Source: Fulvivirga kasyanovii
GTDB taxonomy: Bacteria > Bacteroidota > Bacteroidia > Cytophagales > Cyclobacteriaceae
NCBI RefSeq assembly: GCF_009711405.1
Contig: NZ_SMLW01000667.1
Span: 1-34,179, forward strand
Length of the DNA: 34,179 bases
Direction of reading: 5' to 3'
Shown here: piece after piece, positions 14,686-23,082 of the stretch
Layout of the letters: each line of letters starts with the position of its first letter
How positions within the stretch are numbered: position 1 is the stretch's first letter
Notes under the pieces: generated by a model
Seen by the model: only the letters and a program-made list of their open reading frames with translations
Told to the model about the DNA's origin: nothing
Databases searched by the model: none
Position numbers and translations under genes: made by a program

Positions 14686-16089
14686 TTGAAATATTTAGAA
14701 AGTGTACTTGTAAACTTTGCAAATTGGATATGGGGAATGCCACTCTTAATGCTTCTTATGGGTGGCGGATTGTTTTTTGTTGTCTACTCCCGTTTTATTC
14801 CTTTCAAATACTTCTTTCATGCTATTGATGTACTTCGCGGGAAATATGATGATCCGAATGATCCCGGCCAGATCAACCATTACGAAGCACTTTCAACTGC
14901 GCTTGCTGCCACTGTAGGTATGGGCAATATCAGCGGTGTGGCTGTAGCTATAGCTGTAGGTGGCCCCGGAGCCATTTTCTGGATGTGGATCAGTGCCTTT
15001 GTGGGCATGGCCACTAAATTCTTTACCTGTACACTTTCAATCTTATACCGGGGCAAAGACTCCGCCGGCGAAATTCAGGGTGGCCCCATGTATGTGATCA
15101 TGGAAGGGCTCGGCAAAGGCTGGAAGCCCCTGGCTGTTATGTTTGCCGTATTCGGACTAATAGGTTGTCTTCCCATATTCCAGGCCAACCAGCTTACCCA
15201 GGCCATCCAGGATATTGTGTTGATCCCTAATGGCATCAAAGGTAAAACGATAGACTATGGCCCGCTACACTTTGTTGACACCGACCTTTATATCGGGCTG
15301 GCTATACTGGTTTTTGTTTGCCTGGTAATATTCGGAGGGATCAAAAGAATAGGTAAAGTGGCCGGAAAGATGGTACCTGTAATGGTAGTGTTCTACTTCA
15401 TTTCGGTGGTTATCATTCTTCTGATCAATATCGGTGATGTGCCGCGCTACCTTGGCATGATCATCACCAACGCCTTTACTGCGGATAACTACAATGGTGA
15501 TGCTCTACTTGGCGGAACCCTCGGAGGGCTGATCGTGCTGGGCGCAAGAAGGGCCGCTTTTTCCAATGAAGCCGGTATTGGTACTGCTCCTATGGCACAT
15601 GGTGCTGCTAAAACCATGGAGCCGGTGCGCGAAGGGCTGGTAGCCATGCTCGGGCCATTTATTGATACCATAATAGTGTGTACACTTACAGCTCTGGCCA
15701 TTCTGATTACCGGGGTTTGGCAAACTACCGACAGCAACGGGGTGACGCTTACCGCCAATGCCTTTGAGTCTGCATTTCCAGGATTTGGCCATTATATTCT
15801 CATGGTCTGCATTTTAATTTTCTCCATAACTTCCTTATTCTCATACTCTTACTACGGAACCAAGTGTATGAGTTTCTTAATTGGTGCAGACAAAAGCCAC
15901 TATTACAACTATATCTACGTAGTGACCATATTATATGGCGCTATCTCTTCTCTGGCAGCTATTATCAGTTTGATAGATTCGGCTTTTGCCTTGATGTCTA
16001 TCCCTACTGTAACTTCGGCTTTGATTCTGGCTCCGAAGGTTAAAAAAGCTGCCGATGAATATTTCAGGCGCCTTAATACAAAGGGCTAG
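14686..16089 (+). CDS. Alanine/glycine:cation symporter (AGCS) family protein
   Basis: The 467-residue protein has about 10-11 membrane helices. It shows the AGCS signatures ALAATVGMGNISGVAVAI, EIQGGPMYVIMEGLG and, in the middle, RRAAFSNEAGIGTAPMAHGAA. The family imports alanine or glycine together with sodium (or protons) through the inner membrane. The only upstream start in frame is TTG at 14686: the frame is stopped by TAA at 14647, and the next ATG lies after the first helix begins, so TTG is chosen. A weak AGAAAG lies five bases ahead. The gene is divergent from the TPR-SpoIIE gene and ends in a hairpin that includes its own stop codon, so it is probably monocistronic. Confidence 0.95.
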   Translation: MKYLESVLVNFANWIWGMPLLMLLMGGGLFFVVYSRFIPFKYFFHAIDVLRGKYDDPNDPGQINHYEALSTALAATVGMGNISGVAVAIAVGGPGAIFWMWISAFVGMATKFFTCTLSILYRGKDSAGEIQGGPMYVIMEGLGKGWKPLAVMFAVFGLIGCLPIFQANQLTQAIQDIVLIPNGIKGKTIDYGPLHFVDTDLYIGLAILVFVCLVIFGGIKRIGKVAGKMVPVMVVFYFISVVIILLINIGDVPRYLGMIITNAFTADNYNGDALLGGTLGGLIVLGARRAAFSNEAGIGTAPMAHGAAKTMEPVREGLVAMLGPFIDTIIVCTLTALAILITGVWQTTDSNGVTLTANAFESAFPGFGHYILMVCILIFSITSLFSYSYYGTKCMSFLIGADKSHYYNYIYVVTILYGAISSLAAIISLIDSAFALMSIPTVTSALILAPKVKKAADEYFRRLNTKG

Positions 16090-16121
16090 CAATATATTGT
16101 GTGTAAAATGGTAGCCCTTTT
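16080..16121 (+). terminator. Likely terminator of the symporter gene
   Basis: AAAGGGCTA at 16080-16088 pairs perfectly with TAGCCCTTT at 16112-16120 across a 23-base loop. The left arm includes most of the TAG stop codon. The T tract after it is only four bases, so strength is uncertain, but the position 40 bp before the next gene fits. Confidence 0.55.
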
Positions 16122-16161
16122 CTGGATAATTTTATAATTTGTTATTACACTTAAGATTAAC

Positions 16162-17118
16162 ATGAAAAAGCTGCTACTGATTTTTATTGGCCTGTGTTCA
16201 TTCTCTTTCGCATCGGGCCAGGGTTGTAGTGATGCCGGCTTCTGCACTATGGGTGCCATGAGTCCGGGACAGGTCTACACCAAAAAAATCAATTTTAAAC
16301 TAAGGGCCCTGGAACTCAACCAATACAGGGGCACAACCAAGCTAACACCGGTAATTAATGTTACTACTCTCGATTTCACCTTTGGGATCACTGAAAACAC
16401 GTCATTTCAGGTGAAGCTTCCTTATCAGTGGGTAAAGGGAAACCTGGGAAAAACATCAGGTGTTGGTGATATCTCCTATAGTTTTACGCATAATTTTAAG
16501 TCTACCGAAAACTATCATATCAATGCTACACTGGGAGGAAAAATACCTTCCGGAAAATCTGATCTGGAGGGTGATGACAAGCCTGAATTTACCTCCGACG
16601 GGCAGCCTCATGACTTGCCTATGTACTACCAGGTCAGTCTTGGTACGTGGGACATCGTAGCAGGCGCTTCTTACATCAGCAAAAAGTGGATGTTTGCTAC
16701 GGGAATTCAAGTACCTGTCAGCCATAACAATCAGAACGACTTCCAATATGAGGAATGGAGCGGGTACCCGGATCCCGGTTATTTGCGCAGTCACCACCTG
16801 GCCAATGACCTGAAAAGAGGGACAGACGTCATGCTGCGTGCGGAAAGGGCTTTTCACTTCTCCAATCTGGACATCAGGCTCGGCGTATTGCCTATTTTCA
16901 GGATCACCAAAGACGAAATCACCGAAAATGGTGAGCGTGTAAAACTTGACGGTACTACAGGAATGGCACTTTCGGGGATTTTAGGTGTAGCCTATCATTT
17001 CAATGTGTACCATACTGCCAAGGTACTTTTAGGCCACAAATTTACTGACCGCGATGTGAACCCAGACGGACTCACGCGCGAAAATGTGGCTTCCATTGCA
17101 TACGTAATCCGCTTCTAA
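16162..17118 (+). CDS. Putative outer-membrane beta-barrel protein
   Basis: This 318-residue protein starts with a signal peptide (MKKLLLIFIGLCSFSFASG-Q), followed by a short cysteine-containing segment (GCSDAGFCTMGAM). The rest alternates polar and hydrophobic residues in strands with many aromatic residues and ends in Tyr-Val-Ile-Arg-Phe; a C-terminal Phe is the usual outer-membrane barrel signal. Segments such as TLDFTFGITENTSFQVKLPYQW and IVAGASYISKKWMFATGIQVPV read like consecutive strands, resembling MetA-type or transporter-like barrels. What it carries or binds is unknown. Its stop codon is only 2 bp before the ATG of the TPR-CHAT gene, which strongly suggests one mRNA and coordinated amounts. 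The barrel call is from sequence pattern alone. Confidence 0.85.
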   Translation: MKKLLLIFIGLCSFSFASGQGCSDAGFCTMGAMSPGQVYTKKINFKLRALELNQYRGTTKLTPVINVTTLDFTFGITENTSFQVKLPYQWVKGNLGKTSGVGDISYSFTHNFKSTENYHINATLGGKIPSGKSDLEGDDKPEFTSDGQPHDLPMYYQVSLGTWDIVAGASYISKKWMFATGIQVPVSHNNQNDFQYEEWSGYPDPGYLRSHHLANDLKRGTDVMLRAERAFHFSNLDIRLGVLPIFRITKDEITENGERVKLDGTTGMALSGILGVAYHFNVYHTAKVLLGHKFTDRDVNPDGLTRENVASIAYVIRF

Positions 17119-17120
17119 AG

Positions 17121-19652
17121 ATGCGTAGTCTGATCATCACTGCTATTTTATCAGCAGCCGTTATACATACCTCTTTTGGTCAAGACACATGTGAAGGGCT
17201 AAGAGGGCTGCTGGATAAGGGGGAAATTGAGCAGGCTGCGGCCTTGGCTCAACAAGTACAAGCTACAGAGCATGCTAGCTGCAACAATCTGCTTGGTGAG
17301 GTATACCTGCGAAAAGGCCGTAACGATGTAGCCCTGAACTACTTTGAAACGGCACTCAAGTTATCAAAAGACGGATCGGAAGACCAGGCTGCCAGCCTGA
17401 ATAACCTTGGGTTAGTCTTTTGGAATACCGGAAGCAGCGCCAGCGCCAAGGACTATATTTCCCAGGCTCTGGCCATACGCAGCAAGCTCTATGATGCAGG
17501 CCATGAAAAGCTGGCCGCTTCATACAATGACCTCGGGCTGGTTTCAACCAACCCTGATGAAGCCCTGGAAACTTACGAAAAGGCACTGGCCATCTATCAG
17601 GACATCTATGGGGAGAACCATCAGAAAGTAGCTCAGGCTAAGGCCAATATCGGGATAATATACAGGAACATAGAGCTGTTTGGCGATGCCCAGAATTATT
17701 TCAATGAAGCTTTAAATATCTGGCAGAACCTACACCCTGACGGCCACCCCAATGAAGGCTTTATCCATACCAACCTGGGCAGGACATACCAGTTGATGAA
17801 TAACCTTGATGTAGCCAAAGAATATTATGAGAAAGCCCTGGCTGTTTATCAAAAACACTATGGGACAAAACATCCTGAAATAGCCAGAACGCTGAACCTG
17901 ATCGGCAACGTTTATAATATTAAAGGTGAGTTTGAACCGGCCCTCTCCTATTATCAGAAAGCCCTGATCGCCAATGCAAAGACTTTCGACAACCAAGACC
18001 TGGAGGCCAACCCTTCAACGGATGAATATTTCAATGCCAACACCCTGTTGAATACGCTTTTTTATAAAGCCCAGGCACTGGAAGACCTGCACCACAACCT
18101 CACCCTGAAATTCAAAGATGCCAAACTTAGCCTTACTACCTTGCAGGTGGCCGATACGCTGGTAGACAAGATCAGGCAGATCAGCACCAATGAAGCGGAT
18201 AAGCTTGAGCTCGGGGAGATTTCTGCTCAGGTTTACGAAAATGGTGTCCGCCTTTGCTATTATATGGCTGATGTGGCTGTAAAAAAAGACCCCTATTATG
18301 AACTGTCTTTTTATTTTGCCGAAAAGAGTAAGTCATCGGTTCTGCTGGAGGCCATTTCGGATGCATCTGCCAAATCATTCGCTAACATACCAGATAGCAA
18401 ACTGAGCGAAGAAAACGAACTCAAATCAGAGATTGCTTACTATGAGCAAAAGCTGGCACAGAAGCCTGAGGAAGCTGTAGCCTCCAAATACCGGGAAAGG
18501 CTTTTTGCGCTTAAGCAACGATACAATGTATTTATTGCAGACCTTGAAAAGAATTACCCTCAGTACTTTAACCTGAAGTACAATGTACCCATACCTTCTG
18601 TATCGCAGTTGCAGGAGACATTGAAGGAAAACCAGGCCATTGTCAGCTACTTCATAGCTGATCGCTCTAAAAGGCTGTATGTATATCAGATCAGCCAGGG
18701 CAAGTTTAACGCCTACAATGTACCACAAACTGAGAATTTTGACCGTTACCTGAGTGGGCTTAGGAACAGCCTTTACTTTAAGGAGGATGAGATCTTTGCA
18801 CTTACGGCGGATGAATTATATGAAATACTTTTCCCGGGCTCAGTGCACAAATCGGTAGACCACCTCATAGTGATACCAGCAGGAAGATTGGGCACAGTAC
18901 CTTTTGAGGCGCTACTCACCCGCTCTGCCAAAGGTTTCCCTTTGGATTATAAATCACTGGACTACCTCATCAATGACTATGCTATCAGCTACCAGTATGC
19001 TTCTGCTTTATATTATCAAAACCATTTAAACCCGAGGCAAGCCAATCAAAAACCATCGGCCTTTCTTTGTGCTCCCGTAACGTTTTCCCAGCTAGACGAC
19101 CTTCCGGGAACAAACCAGGAGGTGTCTAACCTGCAGCAGATCCTGTCGGGCAAGGGCATAAAGCCGGAGGTATACCTGGAAGCCAATGCCAGTGAGGAAA
19201 TTGTAAAATCCAAAAACCTGAAAGATTACCGTTACCTGCATTTTGCTACGCACGGGGTGGTCAATGAAAACAATCCGGCTTTATCCAGAATATTCCTCAA
19301 AGAAAGCGAGACCAACGATGGCAATCTCTTCTCCGGCGAGATCTATAACCTTCAACTGGGCGCTGACCTTGTAACGCTCTCTGCATGCGAAACCGGCCTG
19401 GGCAAAGTCTCAAAAGGTGAAGGCATCATCGGGCTTTCAAGGGCCCTCGTATATGCCGGTGCCAATAATATTGTGGTATCCTTATGGAGCGTTGCCGATG
19501 CTTCAACCTCCAACCTGATGATTGACTTCTATGGCAACATTTCAGGCAATGACTACAGCGCCGGACTCAGACAGGCCAAATTGAAGATGATCCGGACCGG
19601 TGATTTTTCAAAGCCTTATTACTGGGCACCTTTTATTTTGATCGGGCAGTAA
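17121..19652 (+). CDS. Secreted TPR-CHAT protein (caspase-like protease fold)
   Basis: The 843 residues begin with a signal peptide (about 1-20, ending SFG-Q). Residues about 25-300 are TPRs of the long, kinesin-light-chain type (YEKALAVYQKHYGTKHPEIA-like units). A helical linker (300-480) follows, and the CHAT domain occupies the C terminus (about 520-843). The likely catalytic pair is His711 in HFATHG and Cys756 in LSACETG, and the ALVYAGANNIVVSLWSVAD block is characteristic. CHAT domains are clan CD cysteine-protease relatives; some, such as TPR-CHAT in type III-E CRISPR systems, cleave a partner. Here there is no Cas gene, and export means it would act in the periplasm or beyond. It is cotranscribed with the barrel gene 2 bp upstream. 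Confidence 0.95.
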   Translation: MRSLIITAILSAAVIHTSFGQDTCEGLRGLLDKGEIEQAAALAQQVQATEHASCNNLLGEVYLRKGRNDVALNYFETALKLSKDGSEDQAASLNNLGLVFWNTGSSASAKDYISQALAIRSKLYDAGHEKLAASYNDLGLVSTNPDEALETYEKALAIYQDIYGENHQKVAQAKANIGIIYRNIELFGDAQNYFNEALNIWQNLHPDGHPNEGFIHTNLGRTYQLMNNLDVAKEYYEKALAVYQKHYGTKHPEIARTLNLIGNVYNIKGEFEPALSYYQKALIANAKTFDNQDLEANPSTDEYFNANTLLNTLFYKAQALEDLHHNLTLKFKDAKLSLTTLQVADTLVDKIRQISTNEADKLELGEISAQVYENGVRLCYYMADVAVKKDPYYELSFYFAEKSKSSVLLEAISDASAKSFANIPDSKLSEENELKSEIAYYEQKLAQKPEEAVASKYRERLFALKQRYNVFIADLEKNYPQYFNLKYNVPIPSVSQLQETLKENQAIVSYFIADRSKRLYVYQISQGKFNAYNVPQTENFDRYLSGLRNSLYFKEDEIFALTADELYEILFPGSVHKSVDHLIVIPAGRLGTVPFEALLTRSAKGFPLDYKSLDYLINDYAISYQYASALYYQNHLNPRQANQKPSAFLCAPVTFSQLDDLPGTNQEVSNLQQILSGKGIKPEVYLEANASEEIVKSKNLKDYRYLHFATHGVVNENNPALSRIFLKESETNDGNLFSGEIYNLQLGADLVTLSACETGLGKVSKGEGIIGLSRALVYAGANNIVVSLWSVADASTSNLMIDFYGNISGNDYSAGLRQAKLKMIRTGDFSKPYYWAPFILIGQ

Positions 19653-19653
19653 G

Positions 19654-19691
19654 TGGCTGGTTGCTTGTTTCTGGTTGGCTGATGGCTGGCA
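19654..19691. repeat. Degenerate TGGCTGGTT short repeats
   Basis: Directly after the TPR-CHAT stop codon there are four imperfect copies of a TGGCTGGTTGC-like motif in 38 bp. Similar GGTTGCTGGTT text recurs at 33140-33167. There is no hairpin of note. Confidence 0.5.
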
Positions 19692-19819
19692 GTAAAATTG
19701 TCGTATATCTACTTTTATTTTTAATTTATTGGACAATACGGTTAAAATTTAAATTGGTTCAATTAGATTAATTATTATATTTAAATAATTTTTATACCAA
19801 TTTATTAACAAAACTATTT

Positions 19820-20113
19820 ATGAAGAGATTTTTTAATCGTAAGGCTAAAGTGCTAATTGTTGGTTTTCTACTTGCTGCAAGTTCAGTAGGCCATGCCAGT
19901 GTATATCTCAGATACCACAATAAGGACTCTAAAAATCATGTATTTACAGTTAGGATAGCCGGAATGACCAAAACAGTAGAGTTTGGCAGCAGCAGAACTG
20001 CATCCGTTACTATCGCCGGAGGAAGTGAAGAAGCGGAGATCCAGACCGCCTGCGGATGGGAAAAAGTTAAAGATGGTGATAACATTACCATTAAAGATGG
20101 TTGTATAGATTAA
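19820..20113 (+). CDS. Small secreted protein of unknown family
   Basis: The 97-residue frame starts with a basic KRFFNRKAK stretch, a hydrophobic core (VLIVGFLLAASS) and a VGHA-S cleavage site, a convincing signal peptide leaving a mature part of about 70 residues. The mature part alternates short beta-like strands (SVYLRYHNKD, HVFTVRIAGM, TASVTIAGG) and has two cysteines, in TACGWEK and DGCID, which could form a disulfide. I recognise no family. It stands alone between an AT-rich 128-bp upstream stretch without genes and a structured 3' end with a strong terminator, which supports expression as its own transcript. Start ATG is the one opening the signal peptide. Confidence 0.75.
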   Translation: MKRFFNRKAKVLIVGFLLAASSVGHASVYLRYHNKDSKNHVFTVRIAGMTKTVEFGSSRTASVTIAGGSEEAEIQTACGWEKVKDGDNITIKDGCID

Positions 20114-20134
20114 TGATAACAACATTACTTAACG

Positions 20135-20183
20135 TCTGAATTTTATCAATTAATGAGGTCATCCTTAATAATTAAAATTCAGA
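20135..20183 (+). repeat. Inverted repeat in the 3' untranslated region
   Basis: TCTGAATTTTA at 20135-20145 pairs perfectly with TAAAATTCAGA at 20173-20183, and the intervening bases can continue the stem imperfectly (AATTAATGAGG against CCTTAATAATT). It precedes the terminator by 9 bp, so the small-protein mRNA would end in two hairpins. Confidence 0.65.
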
Positions 20184-20192
20184 GCCGTGGAA

Positions 20193-20223
20193 AAAGCCGG
20201 TCAAAATAATGATCGGCTTTTTT
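20193..20223 (+). terminator. Rho-independent terminator after the small secreted protein
   Basis: AAAGCCGGTCA at 20193-20203 pairs with TGATCGGCTTT at 20210-20220 (one G-T pair) around an AAATAA loop, followed by further T to 20223. This is a canonical plus-strand terminator. Confidence 0.9.
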
Positions 20224-20452
20224 CGTTATCGTTGGCGGCATTACTACGGTCAGTACTTCTAAACAGCTAAGCTTTACCAAACTTTTGAAAGTTTAGTAAA
20301 GCCGCTATTTAGCTCTGTTCGCACCATTCTAAAACTAAAATTTTGCCGTAGAATATTCAAAATCCCAACTTACCGATCACTGCTCACTGTTTACCATTTT
20401 TACTTGTTCACCGATCACCGTTTACCAGCCTCCGAAAACTGGTCACCCAAAA
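20224..20452. other. Gene-free stretch with a palindrome and short repeats
   Basis: No coding frame is credible here. At 20271-20302 a long hairpin has arms GCTTTAC-C-AAACTTT and AAAGTTT-A-GTAAAGC, 14 pairs with one mismatch and a TG loop. At 20371-20427 there are degenerate CACTGTTTACC/TTCACCG repeats. The block separates the plus-strand small protein from the end of the minus-strand permease gene. Confidence 0.6.
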
Positions 20453-22918
20453 CTACTCATACCTCAGCGAGTCCACGGGATTCACTCTGGCGGCTTTTAC
20501 GGTCTGGAAGCTTACTGTTATCAGTGCGGACAGTATTACGGCGGCGCCGGCGACTATGAATGTCCAGAGGGCGATGTTGTCGCGATAGGCGAAACCATTT
20601 AGCCATTGGGTCATGCCGTAGTAGGTTAAAGGTATGGCTATGATGATGGCAATTGCTATGAGCTTGATAAAGTCTTTGGACAGCAAAAAGAATATGCTGT
20701 TTACTGATGATCCCAGCACTTTTCTGATCCCGATTTCTTTGGTCTTTTGGCGGGCCGTGAAAGCTGAAAGGCCGAAAAGTCCCAGACAGCCGACGATAAT
20801 GGCCAGTACAGAGAACGAGGCAAACAGGTTTCCAAACTTCTGTTCGTTCTCATATTGCCGGTTAAAGTAGTCATCGAGAAAGAAGTAAGAGAACGGATTG
20901 CCGGGAAAGGCCTTTTCCCAGCTTGCCTCTACATGTTTAATGGTCTCGTCGAGGTTGGTGGTACTTACTTTCATGGAGTAAAACTCGCCCCCATACAGGG
21001 TGCAGTAAAATATAATGGGGTCCTGTGCTTTTTGAAGCGACTCCTGATGGTAATCGTTAACCACCCCTACCACGATAGCGCTCCAGTCATAACCAGGAAC
21101 TACCAAAGTCTGGCCAATGGCATCTTCGGGTTTTTCGAAACCCAGAAGCTTAACCGCAGAGTTGGTAATGATCACCGAAGTATCGGGGTCGTTGGGGTAT
21201 TGCTCTGAAAACGTCCTGCCGGCCAGAAGCTCCATACCGAAAACATCAATGAAATTATAGTCCATGCTATTCATGCGAAGGGTTACTGCATCATCATCCG
21301 GGCTGCCGTAGCGTTTGACCCCGGCCTTATATTCCCTCTTTTTGCCGGGAATGGTAATAGATGTAGAAACTCCCTGAACAGCCGGATGCTGCCCCAGTTG
21401 CTCACGGAACACATCAATATTGGATGAAAACGCCTGGCGGTCACGTGGAGCAACGCCCGGCCGCTCTACTACCAGCACCTGATCGATCTCCATACCAATG
21501 TCCATACTTCGCATATAAGATAGTTGGTTATAAACGATGATAGTGCCAGAGATCAGGGCTACTGATGCTATGAACTGGAAAACCACAAGTGATTTTCTTA
21601 ACAATGCTCCCCTTCCCGAATTTCTCAACTTGCCTTTAAGCACACTGACAGGCCTGAACGAAGAGAGGAAAAATGCCGGGTAAAGACCTGTCAGCAACGT
21701 ACCTACTACCCAGATCAGTAAACAGTAAAGGATAAACCATCCTTCAAAAAGCTGAAAGAATGACAACGAAAGACCCGACATTTGATTGAACAGGGGCATA
21801 ACCAAAGCGATGATGATAAAAGAAAATAGCAATGCGGCCAAATTCACTATGGCAGATTCAATGAGAAACTGCCTCATAAGCTGGCCTTTAAATGCTCCCA
21901 GCGCCTTACGCACGCCCACTTCATTGGCCCTTTCCATGGCTTTGGCGGTAGACAGGTTTACATAATTCACCCAGGCAATCAGCAGGATGAAGAAAGCTAT
22001 TAAAGCCAGGGCATAGACATTCCTGCCATTACCATTGGCTTCTGCTTCATCGGCCAGCTTCGAATAAAGGTGAATATCTGTAATAGGTTGAAGTTTCAGA
22101 ACATCCTCCCGGTTGGCCTCAATCAGGTCGGGAGAATATTTGCTGATCAGCCCGGGCAGTTTCTGAGCTACCACCTCAGGGTCTGTGCCCGGGTTAAGCT
22201 TTACATAGGTGTACATGTCCTTTCTTCGCCACGATTCATTGTAGCGGGCCGGAGCCCAGTCGCCACGGGAGTACAGGGTCTCATAGGAAAACAGCACATC
22301 GAACTTCAAATGGGTATTGGCTGGCAGCGTTTTAAAGACACCTGTTACTTTGCATAATTCGTTGTTGAAATCATCGTCTTGCAGGTGGAGCATTTTACCG
22401 ATTGGTTCTTCCTCTCCGAAGTACATCCTGGCGTACTCTTCGGAGATAACTGCTGAAAGGGGTTCGGCCAGGGCAGTTGCGGCATTGCCTTTGACCATTT
22501 CATAGCCAAACATGGGTAGAAATGCCGAATCAGCATACAGGAAGTGCCGGTGCTTGTACATGACAGGGCCATTGGGCGCATCTTCATAGGTAATCACCAG
22601 ATTATTTTTGTAGCCCATGTTGTAAAGGCGTGCATATCCTGCTACTTCAGGAACCTCTTCCAGCATGGCCGGTCCTACTCCGGGGTAGTTTTCCGCGGAC
22701 TCCGTCATCATCTCATTGTTGAGGTACTGCTCAAGGGTCACCCTGTAAATGTTTTCTGATTGAGGGATAAACCTGTCGTAGCTCAGTTCAAAATTGACGT
22801 ACTGTACGATCAGTAAAAATGCGGCAATGCCTATGGCCAGGCCTAGTACATTGACGATAGAAAATACTTTGCTCTTCAGTATGCTGCGAAAAGCAACTTT
22901 GAGGTAATTTTTGACCAT
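20453..22918 (-). CDS. FtsX/MacB-like ABC transporter permease
   Basis: The 821-residue protein has the duplicated architecture common in Bacteroidota: a start MVKNYLKVAFRSILKSKVFS with a first membrane helix at about 20-42, a large MacB-type periplasmic domain, three helices of a first FtsX domain (NEVGVRKALGAFKGQLMRQF lies in its cytoplasmic loop), then a second set with another helix, a periplasmic domain and a final FtsX domain (KTKEIGIRKVLGSSVNSIFF). It ends PVDSLRYE, the usual C terminus. Such permeases work with a separate ATPase in antimicrobial export, lipid or protein release, or mechanotransmission. No ATPase or membrane-fusion gene is adjacent, so this is an orphan permease and its substrate is unknown. 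Confidence 0.95.
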   Translation of the reverse strand: MVKNYLKVAFRSILKSKVFSIVNVLGLAIGIAAFLLIVQYVNFELSYDRFIPQSENIYRVTLEQYLNNEMMTESAENYPGVGPAMLEEVPEVAGYARLYNMGYKNNLVITYEDAPNGPVMYKHRHFLYADSAFLPMFGYEMVKGNAATALAEPLSAVISEEYARMYFGEEEPIGKMLHLQDDDFNNELCKVTGVFKTLPANTHLKFDVLFSYETLYSRGDWAPARYNESWRRKDMYTYVKLNPGTDPEVVAQKLPGLISKYSPDLIEANREDVLKLQPITDIHLYSKLADEAEANGNGRNVYALALIAFFILLIAWVNYVNLSTAKAMERANEVGVRKALGAFKGQLMRQFLIESAIVNLAALLFSFIIIALVMPLFNQMSGLSLSFFQLFEGWFILYCLLIWVVGTLLTGLYPAFFLSSFRPVSVLKGKLRNSGRGALLRKSLVVFQFIASVALISGTIIVYNQLSYMRSMDIGMEIDQVLVVERPGVAPRDRQAFSSNIDVFREQLGQHPAVQGVSTSITIPGKKREYKAGVKRYGSPDDDAVTLRMNSMDYNFIDVFGMELLAGRTFSEQYPNDPDTSVIITNSAVKLLGFEKPEDAIGQTLVVPGYDWSAIVVGVVNDYHQESLQKAQDPIIFYCTLYGGEFYSMKVSTTNLDETIKHVEASWEKAFPGNPFSYFFLDDYFNRQYENEQKFGNLFASFSVLAIIVGCLGLFGLSAFTARQKTKEIGIRKVLGSSVNSIFFLLSKDFIKLIAIAIIIAIPLTYYGMTQWLNGFAYRDNIALWTFIVAGAAVILSALITVSFQTVKAARVNPVDSLRYE

Positions 22919-23065
22919 GGTTGTTGTGTTTTGAGTTTTATAGTAGACCTGCTTAATTGAAAGAAGTTACAAAAAATCCGCAAAAAACTTAGAATCAAGT
23001 CTTTATAAAATCAACACAACCTCTGTAAGCCAAGCACTTACACCTTCGACATGGACAGGCTGAAT

Positions 23066-23082
23066 ACAAAAATGATTTTTGT
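23066..23082 (-). terminator. Possible terminator of the menC-VIT1 unit
   Basis: ACAAAAA-TGA-TTTTTGT is a perfect 7-bp hairpin placed immediately after the VIT1 stop codon on the minus strand. It is AT-rich with no separate T tract, so it may only be a 3' stabilising hairpin. Confidence 0.35.

Noticed and set aside
17121-19652. TPR-CHAT gene as part of a type III-E CRISPR (Craspase) system
   Set aside because: No gRAMP/Cas7-11 gene or CRISPR array is present and the protein has a signal peptide, so it is not a cytoplasmic Craspase component.
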